From Oscillospiraceae bacterium (GTDB lineage: Bacteria > Bacillota > Clostridia > Oscillospirales > Acutalibacteraceae): a stretch of DNA of 61,812 nt. Location of the stretch: contig CACXOM010000007.1 in NCBI GenBank assembly GCA_902769255.1, forward strand, positions 1-61,812, read 5' to 3'. Below, piece after piece: positions 60,854 through 61,812 of this stretch; positions within the stretch are counted from its first letter, which is position 1; every line of letters starts with the position of its first letter. Under the pieces are notes generated by a model. The model did not search any database, had not been told where the DNA came from, and saw only the letters and a program-made list of their open reading frames with translations. A program made the position numbers and the translations under genes.

Positions 60854-60882
60854 ATTGTAATACAAATGTTTACAGATGTCAA
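60854..60882 (-). promoter_or_regulatory. Promoter of the zinc-ribbon/SPFH operon
   Basis: Minus strand TTGACA, 17 bases, TACAAT, about 45 bp before the RHH start. The best consensus promoter in this part of the window. Confidence 0.7.
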
Positions 60883-60890
60883 CACCATTT

Positions 60891-60920
60891 TCGACATATC
60901 GCAAACTTTTCTTGTATAAT
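60891..60920 (+). promoter_or_regulatory. Promoter for the small XRE gene
   Basis: TCGACA, 18 bases, TATAAT, divergent from the operon promoter and only about 10 bp from its -35 box; the two regulators could control both. Confidence 0.5.
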
Positions 60921-60986
60921 TTTCGCTCTTTATTGCATATTATATCGCATTAATTCCAAAATTTTATGTAATAAGGAGGTGCGCCG

Positions 60987-61229
60987 GTGAATACAAAAGA
61001 AGCAGTTGCCAAAAGAATACTTCAATTGTGTGAGGAAAAGCATATTGCCATTAACGCTTTAGCTAATATTTCTGGTGTTGCACCCTCTACGATTTATAGT
61101 ATGCTAAATGAAAAAAGTCAAAATCCGGGCGTTGTTTCTATAAAGAAAATATGTGACGGTCTTGAAATAACCGTTCGTGAATTTTTTGATTGCGATCTCT
61201 TTGACAGCAGAGAACAAGAAATATGTTAA
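60987..61229 (+). CDS. Small XRE-family regulator
   Basis: 80 aa, essentially one Cro/C1 helix-turn-helix (KRILQLCEEKHIAINALANI...VAPSTIYSMLNEKSQNPGVV...KICDGLEITVREFF). GTG start with AAGGAGG seven to nine bases upstream. Divergent from the RHH gene. Similar small regulators are common in mobile elements. Confidence 0.85.
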   Translation: MNTKEAVAKRILQLCEEKHIAINALANISGVAPSTIYSMLNEKSQNPGVVSIKKICDGLEITVREFFDCDLFDSREQEIC

Positions 61230-61270
61230 AAAGCTTATGAACTCATTTGAATTCATAAGCTTTGTTTTTT
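61229..61270 (+). terminator. Terminator after the small XRE gene
   Basis: AAAGCTTATGAA/TTCATAAGCTTT then GTTTTTTT. Confidence 0.85.
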
Positions 61271-61369
61271 TAATATCACTATAAGAAACACTTTTTTATT
61301 ATGATAATTACATCCGTAAATAATATTGTATCTATTTCAGGTGACATTTTCGTTATTTCAGATAATCAG

Positions 61370-61812
61370 TTAAACATGGTCAACTTCGTTTCTCGCTTCT
61401 CTTGTCATCACGGTAGTGAAATTTTGCTGAGCCACTTTTTCTGAAATTGTTGTTTCCATAACCATATATTTAGGTATGTGCTCTCTATTTGTATTTTTCA
61501 TAATCCACTCGCCTGAGTAGGCGAAATAGAAGCCACCCTTTTTGTCGGCATAGATATATCGTTTGACATCGTAATCGTCTTCGCCGAGGGTATAGTGGAT
61601 TTTGCCCCAGTCATTGTTATGATCGGCACAGTATTCATAGGTGACTGAGTTATTGTCAGCGGATGTCAACCGCAGCTCTACAATATGGATGTACTCATCA
61701 ATCGCAAGCTCAATCAGCATTTTCTCATATGCGCCGTTTACAATTTGGAAAGCAGTATCCGGAGACGATAACATATGCTCGGCGGCGAGGTCTATGTAGG
61801 CTTTTCCTTTGC
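61370..61812 (-). CDS. Unidentified protein, 5' end beyond the window
   Basis: The frame is open to the window edge (K-G-K-A-Y-I-D-L-A-A-E-H before the first internal Met), so the start lies outside. At least 146 residues, acidic, Tyr-rich, with beta-strand character (HIVELRLTSADNNSVTYEYC, KKGGFYFAYSGEWIM). Base composition is more GC-rich than the housekeeping region, closer to tnpV. Not recognised. Confidence 0.6.
   Translation of the reverse strand, partial: KGKAYIDLAAEHMLSSPDTAFQIVNGAYEKMLIELAIDEYIHIVELRLTSADNNSVTYEYCADHNNDWGKIHYTLGEDDYDVKRYIYADKKGGFYFAYSGEWIMKNTNREHIPKYMVMETTISEKVAQQNFTTVMTREARNEVDHV

Overview
The window looks like a chromosomal segment of an AT-rich, low-GC Gram-positive Clostridia, most like the gut Oscillospiraceae/Ruminococcaceae group. 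The evidence is a dockerin-bearing secreted protein, many modular secreted polysaccharide-degrading proteins, the LL-diaminopimelate aminotransferase route to lysine/peptidoglycan, a dnaG-rpoD pair, single-chain glycyl-tRNA synthetase and a BofA-like protein. TGA serves as an ordinary stop. This is inferred from gene content alone.

Layout. 0-6.6 kb: dapL-pyrG (minus), a DUF2500-like membrane protein overlapping a GH30 glycosidase (plus), DegV (minus) and an XRE regulator with membrane tail. 6.6-7.4 kb: a gene-free mosaic of palindromic repeats. 7.4-11 kb: a 47-aa protein and two secreted multi-module proteins (minus). 11-19 kb: a beta-CASP nuclease, a four-gene MacAB/Ykn-like ABC export operon and purA. 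19-35.7 kb: the polysaccharide locus, with a dockerin beta-helix protein, a truncated GH16-type gene, an AraC regulator, a TEPS-repeat secreted protein and two very large GH16 + SGNH-esterase proteins. 35.8-38.9 kb: a beta-helix surface protein pair, a second repeat mosaic and a decayed leucine-rich-repeat gene. 38.9-53.8 kb: mostly housekeeping (DEDDh exonuclease, L31, YigZ, dnaG, rpoD, mtaB, FAD oxidoreductases, glyQS, tRNA-Arg, radical SAM, MATE, BofA-like, Cys-rich protein, GNAT). 54-61.8 kb: a TnpV gene, then a ten-gene minus-strand operon of zinc-ribbon/membrane proteins around an SPFH protein, with RHH and XRE regulators at its head.

How the parts fit. The three adjacent large secreted genes at 24.8, 26.1 and 30.7 kb each have a pair of 14-bp direct repeats exactly 22 bp apart, the second ending on the first base of the -35 box. 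The divergent AraC gene at 23.7-24.6 kb is the obvious activator. The secreted proteins share building blocks: two uncharacterised beta-sandwich-like modules, an Fn3-like module and a roughly 150-aa C-terminal domain found in five proteins. GH16, SGNH esterase and GH30 activities together suggest breakdown of an acetyl-decorated beta-glucan or similar glycan; the substrate is not shown by the sequence.

Oddities. At least seven single-base shifts, mostly one base missing from an A/T run, break otherwise coherent genes. There is also one in-frame TGA, one ATG-to-ACG start and one deletion scar joining two 5'-truncated divergent genes at 23560. These are either real decay or residual sequencing/assembly error, and raw reads would decide. 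The most promising candidate for an under-described system is the SPFH/zinc-ribbon operon at 54.6-60.8 kb; next are the AraC regulon and its shared C-terminal domain.
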